Assembly: GCA_027027675.1 (NCBI GenBank)
Contig: JALVKT010000092.1
Span: 1-64,000, forward strand
Reading direction: 5' to 3'
DNA length: 64,000 bases
Source of the DNA: Thermofilaceae archaeon
GTDB lineage: Archaea; Thermoproteota; Thermoprotei; Thermofilales; Thermofilaceae
Shown here: positions 42,268 to 51,708 of the stretch, in pieces
Position numbering within the stretch: position 1 is the first letter of the stretch
How the letters are laid out: the number at the start of each line of letters is the position of its first letter
The notes under the pieces: generated by a model
The model's database searches: none
Told to the model about the DNA's origin: nothing
The model's input: only the letters and a program-made list of their open reading frames with translations
Translations under genes and position numbers: made by a program

Positions 42268-43299
42268 TTGGGCTCCCTCCTTACACCTATAATTCGTCCT
42301 GTCCATAAGATAGGGCTTCGAGGCTTAAGAAACAAGATTTTCGCGGTTGACGCGTTAAACGCGATATACCAGTTTCTAGCACTTATACGGATGCCGACGG
42401 GGGAGCCCTTCAAGGATGAAAAAGGCAGGATAACTTCCCATCTTATAGGCTTATCTACACGTTACTCCAGGCTCGCCTATGAGTACCACTGCAGCTTTAT
42501 CTTCGTGTTCGACGGTCCTCCCCATCCACTCAAGAAAAGAGAACTCGAAAGAAGGAGAAAGATTAGAGAAAAAGCCCTAAAAGAATGGCTAAAAGCGTTA
42601 GAGCAGGGGAGGCTCGACGAGGCCTTCTCAAAAGCAGTAGTTTCCTCAGCCGTGAACGAATACATTATCCAAAGCTCCAAAAAACTGCTAAAGCTTATGG
42701 GTTTTCCCATAGTAGACGCGCCCCACGACGCAGAGGCACAGGCAGCCTTTATCGTAAACAGGGGAGATGCATGGGCCGCCAACACCATGGACTGGGATTT
42801 CCTGCTCTACGGTGGAGAAAGAATGGTGCGTTACATAACAATAACAGGAGAAGAGTGGCTCCCCTCGAAGGGGTATTCGAGAAAGCTTTCCCCAGAACTC
42901 ATAGTGTTGAAAGAGGTTCTCAGAGAGCTCAAAATAACGCGGAAACAGTTGGTGGAAATAGCGGTACTAGTAGGCACCGACTACAATGAAGGAGTGAAGG
43001 GTATAGGACCGGTAAAAGCGCTACGCCTAGTCAAAAAATACGGGTCAATAGAGAATATGCCGCCAACTATAAGGGAAAAAGTTGACCCTCACTGGAGGGA
43101 AATCGTTAATCTATACATGAACCCCCCGGTTTACACAAACTACGACATAGTTTTTCATCCTCCCGACTCTCAGGGGATCTACGAGTTCTTAGTTAAAGAA
43201 CACTCGTTTTCTCCGAAAAGGGTTTTAACGGTAATAGAGCGTCTAGAGAAGGCCTATAATGCGCTACACGGGCAAAAAACCATTACAGGGTATCTTTAA
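42268..43299 (+). CDS. fen1: flap endonuclease 1
   Basis: The 343-residue nuclease has the FEN1 N and I motifs: AVDALNAIYQFL, VFDGPPHPLK, DAPHDAEAQAA, MDWDFLLYG and VGTDYNEGVKGIG. The C terminus QKTITGYL looks like a PCNA-binding box. It removes 5' flaps in Okazaki fragment maturation. The start is TTG after GGGACGAG. Its stop overlaps the ligase start (TAATG), so replication end-processing genes are coupled. Confidence 0.93.
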   Translation: MGSLLTPIIRPVHKIGLRGLRNKIFAVDALNAIYQFLALIRMPTGEPFKDEKGRITSHLIGLSTRYSRLAYEYHCSFIFVFDGPPHPLKKRELERRRKIREKALKEWLKALEQGRLDEAFSKAVVSSAVNEYIIQSSKKLLKLMGFPIVDAPHDAEAQAAFIVNRGDAWAANTMDWDFLLYGGERMVRYITITGEEWLPSKGYSRKLSPELIVLKEVLRELKITRKQLVEIAVLVGTDYNEGVKGIGPVKALRLVKKYGSIENMPPTIREKVDPHWREIVNLYMNPPVYTNYDIVFHPPDSQGIYEFLVKEHSFSPKRVLTVIERLEKAYNALHGQKTITGYL

Positions 43300-44900
43300 T
43301 GAATTTCGAAGAACTTGTTAAAGTCGCAAGAAAAGTAGAAAACACGACGTCTAGGAAAGAGAAAATCCGACTCCTGGCCGACTTCTTTTCACGATTGAAC
43401 CCTGAGGAAGCAGCCATCGCTGCACGTCTCCTTTCAGGGAGGATTTTCCCGGAGTACCGAGACGTTGCCTTAGGCGTGGGGTGGTCCACTTTACGCGAAG
43501 CATTGTCCATGAAGTCCACGGTAAAACCGCTTACCACATTTTACGCTAAGGTTACTCTCAAGGAACTTGTTAGTGTCCTTGAAAAGACCGCAAATACTTC
43601 CTCGAGAAAAAAGAAAATCTCCTATATCTACTCCCTAATATCGAGGATGAGCGACGAGGAAATAGAGTTCTTACTCAGGATAATTTTCGGAGAAGTACGT
43701 ATAGGCGCGAATATAGGCATCCTATTAGAGACAGCCGCCAAGCTGGCACACTGTAAACTGGAAATCGTTAGGCGCGCATACATGTACCTCTCTGACATCG
43801 GAGACGTGATAAGCACTGCTATAAAGGGAGGCTGCAAAGCCCTGGAAACAGTCAAAATAACTCTTTTCCGCCCGGTAAAGCCGATGCTCGCGGCAATGGC
43901 CTACACCGTAGAGGAGATACTACGCGAACATGGCGGAAAGACCGCTCTCGAGTACAAGTATGATGGGGTGAGGGTGCAGGTTCATAGGAAAGGACGATCC
44001 GTAAAGGTTTTCTCGCGTAGACTAAGTGACATTACACCCTACGTCCCAGAAGCCGTATCAGCAGCTGAGAAGGCAGGAGCAGACGAGTTTATCCTTGACG
44101 GAGAAGCCGTGGGAGTCGAAGGGGGTAAACCTATAGCCTTCCAGGAGATATCCCGTCGTATTAGAAGAAAGAAAGACAAAGAAAAATTCTTCTCCAGAAT
44201 ACCGCTTCACGTATACTTTTTTGACATACTATACCTTAACGGCAGAGACCTTACATCCCTAAAATATATTGAGAGGCGCCGCATCTTAGAAAGCATCTGC
44301 AATGAGGAATGCCTTGCAAGAATGACCGTCACGTCGAACCTTAATGAGGCCTCAAGCTTCTATAGCTCAGCCATAGAAGCAGGCCACGAAGGAGTCATGG
44401 CGAAACGGCTAGACAGCCCCTACGAGCCAGGCACAAGGGGTAAACACTGGCTAAAACTAAAGGCCTCCGACACCATAGACTGTGTAATAGTCGCCGCCGA
44501 GTGGGGCCACGGTAGACGTAGCGGCTGGCTCAGCGACTACCACCTAGCGGTTTACGACGAAAAGAACGACCGCTTTGTAAGGGTTGGGAAGACCTATAAG
44601 GGCCTGACGGACGCGGAGTTCGAGGAGATGACGAAGCGCCTGCTAGAACTCAAGGTTGCAGAGGAAGACTATATCGTATATGTTAAGCCCGAGATAGTGG
44701 TTGAAGTCGAGTATGCCGAGATACAGAGGAGTCCCCGCTACGAGTCTGGCTACGCGCTACGCTTCGCCCGAATAAAAAGGATAAGGTGGGACAGAAGCCC
44801 CTACGACATCACAACACTAGAAGAACTGGAGAAGCGCTACCAAGCCCAGCACAGAAGAGGTGCCTCTGGTGAGAACAATTCGAGTAGAGCCGCTGGCTGA
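43299..44900 (+). CDS. lig: ATP-dependent DNA ligase
   Basis: The 533-residue protein has an N-terminal DNA-binding domain (1-190), the catalytic lysine in EYKYDGVR (Lys220), FILDGEAVG, EGVMAKRLDSPYEPG and a C-terminal OB domain with KLKASDTIDCVIV. It seals nicks left by FEN1. The end overlaps the following hydrolase gene by 41 bases. Slightly shorter than some archaeal ligases but complete. Confidence 0.95.
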   Translation: MNFEELVKVARKVENTTSRKEKIRLLADFFSRLNPEEAAIAARLLSGRIFPEYRDVALGVGWSTLREALSMKSTVKPLTTFYAKVTLKELVSVLEKTANTSSRKKKISYIYSLISRMSDEEIEFLLRIIFGEVRIGANIGILLETAAKLAHCKLEIVRRAYMYLSDIGDVISTAIKGGCKALETVKITLFRPVKPMLAAMAYTVEEILREHGGKTALEYKYDGVRVQVHRKGRSVKVFSRRLSDITPYVPEAVSAAEKAGADEFILDGEAVGVEGGKPIAFQEISRRIRRKKDKEKFFSRIPLHVYFFDILYLNGRDLTSLKYIERRRILESICNEECLARMTVTSNLNEASSFYSSAIEAGHEGVMAKRLDSPYEPGTRGKHWLKLKASDTIDCVIVAAEWGHGRRSGWLSDYHLAVYDEKNDRFVRVGKTYKGLTDAEFEEMTKRLLELKVAEEDYIVYVKPEIVVEVEYAEIQRSPRYESGYALRFARIKRIRWDRSPYDITTLEELEKRYQAQHRRGASGENNSSRAAG

Positions 44901-45855
44901 CGAAAGCCTAGGAGTCAGGTCTATGGCGCTTCTCGTAGAAATCGGAGTAGACACTATACTCTTCGACGCTGGAGTAAGCCTGGCCCCCAAGCGTTACGGG
45001 CTTCCACCTCACCCCTCGGAGCTTGAAGCGTTAGAAGCCGCGAGAAAGAGGATATTAAAAGCGGCGTCAAAGGCAAATGTCGTCTTTACAAGCCACTATC
45101 ACAAGGACCACTATACTCCCAACGCTTATTCTCTCTACGAGGCCTCCTCGCCAGACATATTCAAGAAGACATACTCGGGAAAGAACGTTATAGCACTGGA
45201 CCCCAACGTGGGGACGACGCGTAACCAGGTTAAACGCGCGCAGGTTTTCTTCAGGGCATTAGCGGGGAAAGCGAAGATAACGAGGATGAGTGGAGGAGAG
45301 ACATATTCTCTCTCGGAGGCATGCAGTGTAAAAGGGCTTCTCTTTAGCCACGGCGAAGGCAAACTGGGGAAGGTTCTAGCAGCACTCCTAATATGCGAGG
45401 AGCAGCATGTCTTACTGTATATTCCGGACGTGCAAGGCCCCCCGTCAAGGAGCAGTGCAGAACAAATAGTGAAACTTGCCCCCAGAGTCTTAGTGATAGG
45501 TGGACCGCCACTATACCTAGCCGGAGGAAAGGTTTCCTTCCAAACAATAAAGGATGAGATGAGCAACTTTGCCAAGATAATTAGAGAGCTCGGCGAGACC
45601 GGTACAAAAGTTTTCATCTCACACCATATACTACGTGATCCCTCCTGGGAAGACGCTCTAGAGGAATACGGGGTAGAAAGAGACTACTATTCTCTATATT
45701 CCGACCGCTACGGCAGAGAGCCAGAGCTACTAGAAGCCTACAGGCAGGCCCTCTACGAGTACAGCCCGCCCCCCAAGGACTACATAGAGCTGCTGCGCCG
45801 CTACGTCAACTCACTTCCCCGAGAAGTAATAGCGCTCGTTAAGGGAAAACGATAA
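44860..45855 (+). CDS. UPF0282-type metallo-beta-lactamase-fold protein
   Basis: The 331-residue protein has an MBL-type SHYHKDHY metal site and downstream SHG, DVQGPP and SHHILRD segments typical of UPF0282 (COG2248), a family of predicted archaeal hydrolases of unknown substrate. The start is GTG 44860, overlapping the ligase end; GTG 44869 is also possible. Confidence 0.82.
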   Translation: MPLVRTIRVEPLADESLGVRSMALLVEIGVDTILFDAGVSLAPKRYGLPPHPSELEALEAARKRILKAASKANVVFTSHYHKDHYTPNAYSLYEASSPDIFKKTYSGKNVIALDPNVGTTRNQVKRAQVFFRALAGKAKITRMSGGETYSLSEACSVKGLLFSHGEGKLGKVLAALLICEEQHVLLYIPDVQGPPSRSSAEQIVKLAPRVLVIGGPPLYLAGGKVSFQTIKDEMSNFAKIIRELGETGTKVFISHHILRDPSWEDALEEYGVERDYYSLYSDRYGREPELLEAYRQALYEYSPPPKDYIELLRRYVNSLPREVIALVKGKR

Positions 45856-45885
45856 AATACGATTCTCAGTACTCCAGAGGTAGCC

Positions 45886-47238
45886 ATGTGGTCCGTACTT
45901 TACTACCTACGTAACAACCCGGAGAAGCTCAAGTGGAATCTCAAGGCAAGATTCATGGACGAACGACTAGTAGACGAAGCATTAAAGCTTGACAAAGAGT
46001 GGCGCCGCCTGAAACGGGAACTAGAAGATTTAAGACACAAACTTAACATGCTTTCCTCTCAAATACCAAGAGCAGCCCCCGAAGAGCGGAAAAAACTCGT
46101 TGAAGAAGCCAGAATGCTCCGGAGAAAGATTGAGGAGCTAACCTCTACACTAAAAGAACTAGAGGCAAAACGCGAAGAAGTGCTCAGACGAATACCCAAC
46201 ATTATACATGAGAGCGTCCCAATAGGTCCCGACGAAACCTACAACGTCCCCATAAGGTTCTGGGGTAAACCTAAGGTGTGGAAAGGCCACCTTAACAGCT
46301 TCCTAGAACAGACAAAGGGCTTCAGCGTCGAATACGAGGTCACAGATTGGAAGCCGCTGGGCCACGCGGACTACGTGGAAAAATATGGGCTAGCCGACAC
46401 CGCTAGAGCGTCTAAAGTGGCAGGCGCACGTTTCTACTATCTCTTCAATGATGCCGTATGGCTCGACCTAGCTCTAGTACAGTACGCACTAGAAAACCTT
46501 GCGAAAAAGGGCTTCAAAATAGTGGAGCCACCATTAATGCTTAGAGAAGAAGTCCTCCGCGGCGTCATAAGCTTCGAGGACTTCAGAGACATGATATACA
46601 AGATAGAGGGAGAAAACCTCTACCTAATAGGAACAGCTGAACACCCGCTGGCCGCGCTACACTGGAACGACGTTATACCGGAGAAAGATCTACCTCTCCT
46701 CTACGCTGGATACAGCCAATGTTTTAGAAAGGAAGCTGGCGCGCATGGAAAAGACACTAAGGGAATCTTCAGGGTTCACCACTTCGGCAAGGTAGAGCAG
46801 TTCGTCTTTTCTCACCCCGACGAGTCCTGGGAATGGCATGAAAGGCTCATTAAAAACGCTGAGGAGCTCTGGCAGGGCCTCGGGATACCCTACAGGATTG
46901 TAAACATAGCGTCTGGAGACCTAGGCGTTGTAGCCGCGAAGAAGTATGACTTAGAGGCGTGGATGCCGGCCCAAGGTAGGTATAGGGAAATGGTGTCTTG
47001 CAGCAACTGCACTGACTGGCAAAGTTACCGCTTAAACATAAGATACGCTGAAGCGAGGGGGGCCCCCTCTAAGGGATATGTCCACACGCTCAACAGCACG
47101 GCGCTTGCGATACAGCGCACGATAACCGCGATAATCGAGAACTACCAGGACGAGGAGGGCATGATACACGTGCCCAGGGTTCTTAGAAAATACTTAGAAC
47201 CCTACGAGAAATTCCTTGAAAGACTAGTGCTGGACTAG
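45886..47238 (+). CDS. serS: seryl-tRNA synthetase
   Basis: The 450-residue class II synthetase has an N-terminal two-helix coiled coil (residues 30-110), motif 2 CFRKEAGAHGKDTKGIFRVHHF and motif 3 STALAIQRTITAIIENYQ. It charges tRNA-Ser. Ends 4 bases past the convergent gene end. Confidence 0.95.
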   Translation: MWSVLYYLRNNPEKLKWNLKARFMDERLVDEALKLDKEWRRLKRELEDLRHKLNMLSSQIPRAAPEERKKLVEEARMLRRKIEELTSTLKELEAKREEVLRRIPNIIHESVPIGPDETYNVPIRFWGKPKVWKGHLNSFLEQTKGFSVEYEVTDWKPLGHADYVEKYGLADTARASKVAGARFYYLFNDAVWLDLALVQYALENLAKKGFKIVEPPLMLREEVLRGVISFEDFRDMIYKIEGENLYLIGTAEHPLAALHWNDVIPEKDLPLLYAGYSQCFRKEAGAHGKDTKGIFRVHHFGKVEQFVFSHPDESWEWHERLIKNAEELWQGLGIPYRIVNIASGDLGVVAAKKYDLEAWMPAQGRYREMVSCSNCTDWQSYRLNIRYAEARGAPSKGYVHTLNSTALAIQRTITAIIENYQDEEGMIHVPRVLRKYLEPYEKFLERLVLD

Positions 47239-47654
47239 ACAACGCCGGGCGGTGATGAGTCGCCTTGCTTAGAAAGGGCAGCGGTTAGATCGGCCACTAT
47301 TATTAATGCACCCATTATAAAGCTGAAGAGCTCATTAATCGATGAAGCGACAACCTGTATCAGTCTCTCCTTTTCTCCCAGCGAGTAAATCGGTGAAACT
47401 AGCTTTAGCCCCTCTAGGATTCCCTCAACGTACGCCAGCGTGTTTTCATATCCATTAATAATCTCCTCACTAATTTTCTTCACAGTGGGATCGCGGATAT
47501 TTTCCACAATATCGTTTTTAGCTATATCGATTAGTTTCTTTAACACAGGCAGGCTTACATCTAGGGCTTCATCGAACTTATTTTCTTGTAGTAGCTGAGA
47601 AAACTCTTCAGAAAACTCTTTCATCATCTCTTCTAGTTCCTTAATCGAAGTCAT
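47235..47654 (-). CDS. helical protein, unknown
   Basis: A 139-residue mainly alpha-helical protein, acidic at the N terminus, with a hydrophobic C-terminal helix (LFSFIMGALIIVADLTAAL) that may touch a membrane. No family is recognised. ATG 47654 is preferred; TTG or ATG further upstream would add six residues. It lies downstream of the AbrB-like gene on the same strand. Confidence 0.55.
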   Translation of the reverse strand: MTSIKELEEMMKEFSEEFSQLLQENKFDEALDVSLPVLKKLIDIAKNDIVENIRDPTVKKISEEIINGYENTLAYVEGILEGLKLVSPIYSLGEKERLIQVVASSINELFSFIMGALIIVADLTAALSKQGDSSPPGVV

Positions 47655-47693
47655 CCTTAGAGGGATGAGCACCTTATGCTACAAATATTTTGC

Positions 47694-48005
47694 TCAACCC
47701 GTCTTAGATACAGGCTCGATTTCCAGTATGGTTATCCTATCGCCCGGCTTTATCCCATACTTGCTCCTAATCTCCTTGGGAACTGTGAACTGCCGAGAAT
47801 CTGTAAACCTCGTTCGGAGGAGACGGGCAGTAATGACCACTATGTTGTCACCTATCTTTATTTTTATCTTTGCAAACTTGTATTTCTGGATACCTAGTTT
47901 ACGTACTAGGCGTGCTGGTATTAGTACTTGGTAGTTTGAATAAACCCTGATTGTATAAGGTAGACTTTCTATATTGAAACCTTTCATACCTCTCTTGCCA
48001 ACCAT
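47694..48005 (-). CDS. AbrB/MazE-like protein with two swapped-hairpin repeats
   Basis: The 103-residue protein contains two AbrB-type hairpins, RVYSNYQVLIPARLVRKLGI and a second around RQFTVPKEIRSKYGIKPG. AbrB proteins bind DNA as dimers; here two halves are in one chain. It is alone at the head of a two-gene unit with the unknown helical gene and could regulate it. Start ATG 48005 or 47987. Confidence 0.8.
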   Translation of the reverse strand: MVGKRGMKGFNIESLPYTIRVYSNYQVLIPARLVRKLGIQKYKFAKIKIKIGDNIVVITARLLRTRFTDSRQFTVPKEIRSKYGIKPGDRITILEIEPVSKTG

Positions 48006-48153
48006 TAATAACCACCATATATTTTACAACTATTTATATAATGCTGGGATATTTAAAAATACTGCGACACACGGGCACCAAAGTACAGGATAACTCTTCT
48101 CAACGATAAGAAGCGAGGAGAAGCTTATAAGGGGAGCCAGTAAAGCCCTCAAT

Positions 48154-48657
48154 GTGTTAGATAGCGTCATTAAAGCACTAATATTCATACTCCCAGCTTA
48201 CGTCGCCAACGGCACGCCCGTGGTAGTCGCTAAGCTTCTACCAGTAAAGCATCCACTTGACGGGGGAAAGTATTTCATCGACCAGCGCAGAGTACTGGGC
48301 AACGGAAAAACTCTCGAAGGTTTTCTCGGAGGAACACTCGCTGGAACGCTCACCGCGTACGTGCTAGAGTACTGGCATATGCACACCTTAGAAGAAGGCC
48401 TAATATTATCCCTGGGAGCCCTGCTCGGCGACCTAGCCGGGTCATTTATCAAAAGAAGGCTGGGAATAAAAAGGGGAGACCCGGCGCCCCTGCTGGATCA
48501 ACTAGACTTTCTCCTAGGGGCGCTGGCGCTATACTATGTCTTTTACGGGCCCATAGACCCTCTTCAGGCAACAATACTAATCGTAGTCACTCCAGTCCTA
48601 CACTTAGCCACAAATTCGGCTGCATATGTTCTAGGACTTAAGGATAAGCCTTGGTAG
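48154..48657 (+). CDS. carS: CDP-archaeol synthase
   Basis: The 167-residue membrane protein has several hydrophobic helices, GNGKTLEGFLGGTLAG and RRLGIKRGDPAPLLDQLDF, the CarS pattern. It activates digeranylgeranylglyceryl phosphate with CTP for archaeal phospholipids. GTG 48154 is about 25 bases from CTTATAAGG, so probably leaderless. It overlaps the convergent kinase by 20 bases. Confidence 0.92.
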   Translation: MLDSVIKALIFILPAYVANGTPVVVAKLLPVKHPLDGGKYFIDQRRVLGNGKTLEGFLGGTLAGTLTAYVLEYWHMHTLEEGLILSLGALLGDLAGSFIKRRLGIKRGDPAPLLDQLDFLLGALALYYVFYGPIDPLQATILIVVTPVLHLATNSAAYVLGLKDKPW

Positions 48658-49156
48658 CATCAGATGTCAAGGCAAAGTATTTCTTAAGCAACCCCAATGC
48701 CTTCAACCTAAAAAAGGGCGTGCAGGGAATAACTTGGAGGAAACCTCTCCAGTTCCCGTAAACAACGAAGCCTCTTTTACAGAGGGAAAGAACAGGTATC
48801 GCCAAAAGGTCTTCTTCCCCCCTTACCACTAACGTCCCCTCTCCTCTCTCTAAAAGCCTAACTATCGCGTCGATGCATTCTTCCGTTAACGTACCGGGAG
48901 GATTTGTACAGACTTCATGGTTACCGCTAACCCATTCATCTATCCTCTTACGCCTAGTCCTATAGTCTACGATCGACATTTCAGCTCTATAATACTTCTT
49001 AAAGTTCTTCGAGACTACGTCCCCCACTGTAACTATCGGAAGTCCACCTATGATTTTTGAAGCCCTTACAATAGATAATGGGGGGCTATCACTGATAACA
49101 TATCCCCAGGGGTAGGAAAGATCGGGGCTCTTTGCGATTAGCTTTAGCATCCTCAT
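48638..49156 (-). CDS. GTP-dependent dephospho-CoA kinase
   Basis: The 172-residue protein matches the archaeal DUF359 kinase: VTVGDVVSKNF, IVDYRTRRKRI, NPPGTLTEECI and RGEEDLLAIP. It makes CoA from dephospho-CoA with GTP. It is the last gene of the rpo7-spt4-kinase operon on this strand; start ATG 49156 or 49150. Confidence 0.88.
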   Translation of the reverse strand: MRMLKLIAKSPDLSYPWGYVISDSPPLSIVRASKIIGGLPIVTVGDVVSKNFKKYYRAEMSIVDYRTRRKRIDEWVSGNHEVCTNPPGTLTEECIDAIVRLLERGEGTLVVRGEEDLLAIPVLSLCKRGFVVYGNWRGFLQVIPCTPFFRLKALGLLKKYFALTSDATKAYP

Positions 49157-49159
49157 ATA

Positions 49160-49366
49160 TTACCTGACCTTTATGGCGTAAAGCCCCTCCTTGCTTATCC
49201 CCATTAGACGGGCAACTTCAGAGTTCTCCGGCTTCACAATTATTATCAGCCCATCCCATTCATAGGAAAACTCCCTATTCCCACAGTTAGGACACACCTC
49301 CGTCTTATCGTCTACGAGCATTTTGCACTTCGTACACGCCTTATAGGGAAGCTTGCGCCTAGGCAT
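49160..49366 (-). CDS. spt4: transcription elongation factor Spt4
   Basis: The 68-residue protein has an archaeal Spt4 zinc finger (ACTKCK...VCPNCG) and an EWDGLIIIVKPENS segment. It forms a dimer with Spt5 to keep RNA polymerase moving. GGTGAGG precedes ATG 49366, which overlaps the rpo7 stop. Confidence 0.92.
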   Translation of the reverse strand: MPRRKLPYKACTKCKMLVDDKTEVCPNCGNREFSYEWDGLIIIVKPENSEVARLMGISKEGLYAIKVR

Positions 49367-49928
49367 TACCCTCACCTAACTCCTTCTTCCTCTGCTCCTC
49401 AATCTGCTCTATCTTTCCAAGATAGGGCTGCCTCATAGTCATCCTAATCCTCAGCGACCCCTTATGAACATCGTAACTTACGCTTGTGACCCTTGCCCTA
49501 ACGATGTCACCCTTCCTAATCGTAGTCTTAGACTTCATGTCAAATACGAGGCCCTGATCCCTATCATACCGTACTTCACGGCTGGGAAACACTTGTGATC
49601 TATGGATGAACCCCTCCTCCGCACCCAGCCTAACCCAGATGCCTATGTTTTCTACAAGAATGACTTCTCCCTCCATAACCTCCTGCGGTATAGCCGCGAA
49701 AGTTAATGCTTTAAATTTTGCCGGATGATAAAGACTACCATCATTAAATGTTAGATAGCCATACTCTGATATCTCCACGTCTAAAACCGAGACAACCCTC
49801 CCCAGTCCCTCTACAACCTTTCCCTCATAGTTATTCCTTAGAACCTCCAACGCAGCCTCTTTAAGCGGCTTCGAAAAGTAGCGTGGAGGTATACGCACTA
49901 TATCTTCGAGCTCAACCAGCTTATACAT
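49359..49928 (-). CDS. rpo7: RNA polymerase subunit Rpo7 (RpoE')
   Basis: The 189-residue protein has an N-terminal tip domain (MYKLVELEDIVRIPPRYF) and a C-terminal S1 domain (GIWVRLGAEEGFIHRSQV). With Rpo4 it forms the polymerase stalk. Its stop overlaps the spt4 start; Rpo4 is not in view. ATG 49928 gives the usual N terminus. Confidence 0.93.
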   Translation of the reverse strand: MYKLVELEDIVRIPPRYFSKPLKEAALEVLRNNYEGKVVEGLGRVVSVLDVEISEYGYLTFNDGSLYHPAKFKALTFAAIPQEVMEGEVILVENIGIWVRLGAEEGFIHRSQVFPSREVRYDRDQGLVFDMKSKTTIRKGDIVRARVTSVSYDVHKGSLRIRMTMRQPYLGKIEQIEEQRKKELGEGNA

Positions 49929-49988
49929 CACAGACACCTCAGTTCTAAGTATTACCGCTTCCCTAACCCCTCCTCCACTATATTAAAT

Positions 49989-50951
49989 CTATAGCTTGTC
50001 CTCCAGCCACTTTAGGACATACTCGGCTATCGCCCTTGCAAGAGGGGGAGGAACAGCTTCTCCAACCTGGTTATACTGCGCGTCACGCCCCCCATAAAAG
50101 ACGTGATGGTCGGGGAAGCCCATAAGGCGAGCCTGCTCCCTCACGGTAATAATGCGGTCCTCGAAGGGATGAATAAACCTTGCAGAACCCATCACTGTAG
50201 GGGCAACGCGGTACGGGTGAAGCCTAACGAAGTTTCCCAGAACCCGTCCACCATACCCCCTATAGTGTATGAGGGCCTCCCCCCACCTAAGCTTTGCCAC
50301 GCGTTTTCGTTTCTTCCTGCTTAACGGCACATATTCATGGTTAGGAATACCGTAGTAGGGGTCAGGCGGCGGGAGGTCGCCTATAGCATCTATAACAGTC
50401 TTTTTGCCACGCCTGGGAGGCCTCAGCTCTATGTTAGAAACAAACACCCTAACCCTATGGGAGGGCGTACCATACTCTTCCGCGCGCAAAATGTTAAAGT
50501 ATATCGTATCATAGCCTACTCGAGCGAACTCTTCTCTAATAATCTTGTCCAATCCCCCGTCCATTATTCCAGGCACATTTTCCATAACAAAGACTTTCGG
50601 CCGCAGATCCCCCACTATCCTTATATAGTGCAGCACGAGACGGCCACGAGGATCCTCATAGAGCCTCTCCAAGGGATCCTTACGGCGCTGCGGGTTAGCC
50701 CTCGTATATGCTTCGCACGGCGGACCCCCGATGACCACGTCCACCCTACGCCCCTTTAGCATCCTCAAAATGTCTACACTGTGAACCTCCTGAATATCCT
50801 CGTCAACCATTACGGCTTCCGGGAAATTCCTACGGTATGTCTCCACAGCTGGAGGAAAATTCTCTATAGCTAACAACGGCTTGAACCCCGCCTGGACAAA
50901 CCCCCTGCTAAACCCCCCACCCCCAGCAAACAGGTCGATGAACGTGTACAT
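49989..50951 (-). CDS. DNA cytosine-5 methyltransferase, orphan
   Basis: The 320-residue protein has the m5C methyltransferase order: motif I DLFAGGGGFSRGF, motif IV GGPPCEAYT (catalytic Cys79), motif VI ENVPG, motif VIII and the C-terminal motif IX-X region with QVGEAVPP. No restriction enzyme or specificity protein is near. It lies 22 bases downstream of the RNase P RNA on the same strand. The target sequence is unknown. Confidence 0.88.
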   Translation of the reverse strand: MYTFIDLFAGGGGFSRGFVQAGFKPLLAIENFPPAVETYRRNFPEAVMVDEDIQEVHSVDILRMLKGRRVDVVIGGPPCEAYTRANPQRRKDPLERLYEDPRGRLVLHYIRIVGDLRPKVFVMENVPGIMDGGLDKIIREEFARVGYDTIYFNILRAEEYGTPSHRVRVFVSNIELRPPRRGKKTVIDAIGDLPPPDPYYGIPNHEYVPLSRKKRKRVAKLRWGEALIHYRGYGGRVLGNFVRLHPYRVAPTVMGSARFIHPFEDRIITVREQARLMGFPDHHVFYGGRDAQYNQVGEAVPPPLARAIAEYVLKWLEDKL

Positions 50952-50973
50952 ACACGCCTCCCCTCCACCATAT

Positions 50974-51295
50974 GGGGACCGGCTGGAGAGGCGGCCATAC
51001 CCCCCCTTCTGTTCTAGCGGGATCCGTCTAAGGGTCCACCCGGGCCTCCCCCGCGGGCGCTCATAGGCCCTGCTTGACCCTAAAACCGCGGGACGGCCGT
51101 TTCACCCCGGCCACCACCGTCGTCTCCATCGGTTCATCCCCATACGCGTGGGCCGGGTCTCGTTTCTGCGCCGTAGCCACGGCTCTCGCCGTGCCGCTTA
51201 CGCGGCCGCGGCCCGCGGAGTTTGGGGGAAGTTCCTCAGCCTACCCCGTCGCCGGGATAGGCCGACGCCCGCCCACCGCCTCTCCAGCCGGCCCC
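50974..51295 (-). ncRNA. rnpB: RNase P RNA
   Basis: On the minus strand, 51276-51291 pairs perfectly with 50979-50994 (16 bp), the P1 helix, extended by GGGG/CCCC. Conserved blocks follow the expected order: GAGGAACTTCC (51237-51227), GAAACGAGACC, GGTGAAACGGCC, AGGGTCAAGCAGGGCC and ACAGAAGGGGGG (from 51012). These are the CR-I to CR-V type regions of RNase P RNA. It works with Rpp30 and Pop5 to cut tRNA leaders. The 5' end is placed by the TATA box and P1. Confidence 0.9.
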
Positions 51296-51315
51296 GAGAT
51301 AGGGGCTCTACATTG

Positions 51316-51325
51316 AATATTTAAT
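51316..51325 (-). promoter_or_regulatory. TATA box of RNase P RNA
   Basis: AATATTTAAT is centred about 26 bases before the predicted RNA start at 51295. It lies in the only AT-rich spot between the two structured RNAs. Confidence 0.65.
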
Positions 51326-51359
51326 CATTTGGATACTGGCAGCCAAGTTTTCGATCAAG

Positions 51360-51688
51360 GAGAGGCCCGGCGGCGTCCCCCCGGGGTGGCCCCGCCTAGC
51401 CACAGGGGTGGTGAGCGCAGGCTTTCACCCCGCCGCCCCTGCGAACGCGGCCCGCAGGCCTTAGGGCCGCTCCCTCCCGGGCCTAACCCGTTTCGGCCTG
51501 AACGGTGCTTCAGCCTCCCCTACGGGAGACCTAGCACCACGGGCCGCCCCGCAGGGAGCGAGGCACATGGAGCCTGCAACTCACTCCCTGTGGCTGGTGT
51601 GAGGCGCCCCCGGGGGTTGACGCCCCCCGCCATGAAGCCCATTTGCGGTTACAGGGCAGGGCTAGCTCCCCGGGGCACCCGCCGGGCC
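51360..51688 (-). ncRNA. ffs: signal recognition particle RNA (7S RNA)
   Basis: The ends pair: 51679-51688 with 51364-51373 (GGCCCGGCGG/CCGCCGGGCC), giving the closing helix of an about 325-nt archaeal SRP RNA. The S-domain block at 51490-51465 reads CGGGTTAGGCCCGGGAGGGA and then GCGGCC, close to the conserved SRP54-binding helix 8. It scaffolds SRP54 and SRP19 for membrane targeting of proteins. Confidence 0.9.
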
Positions 51689-51708
51689 GTGTGTGCACAC
51701 ATGTATAG

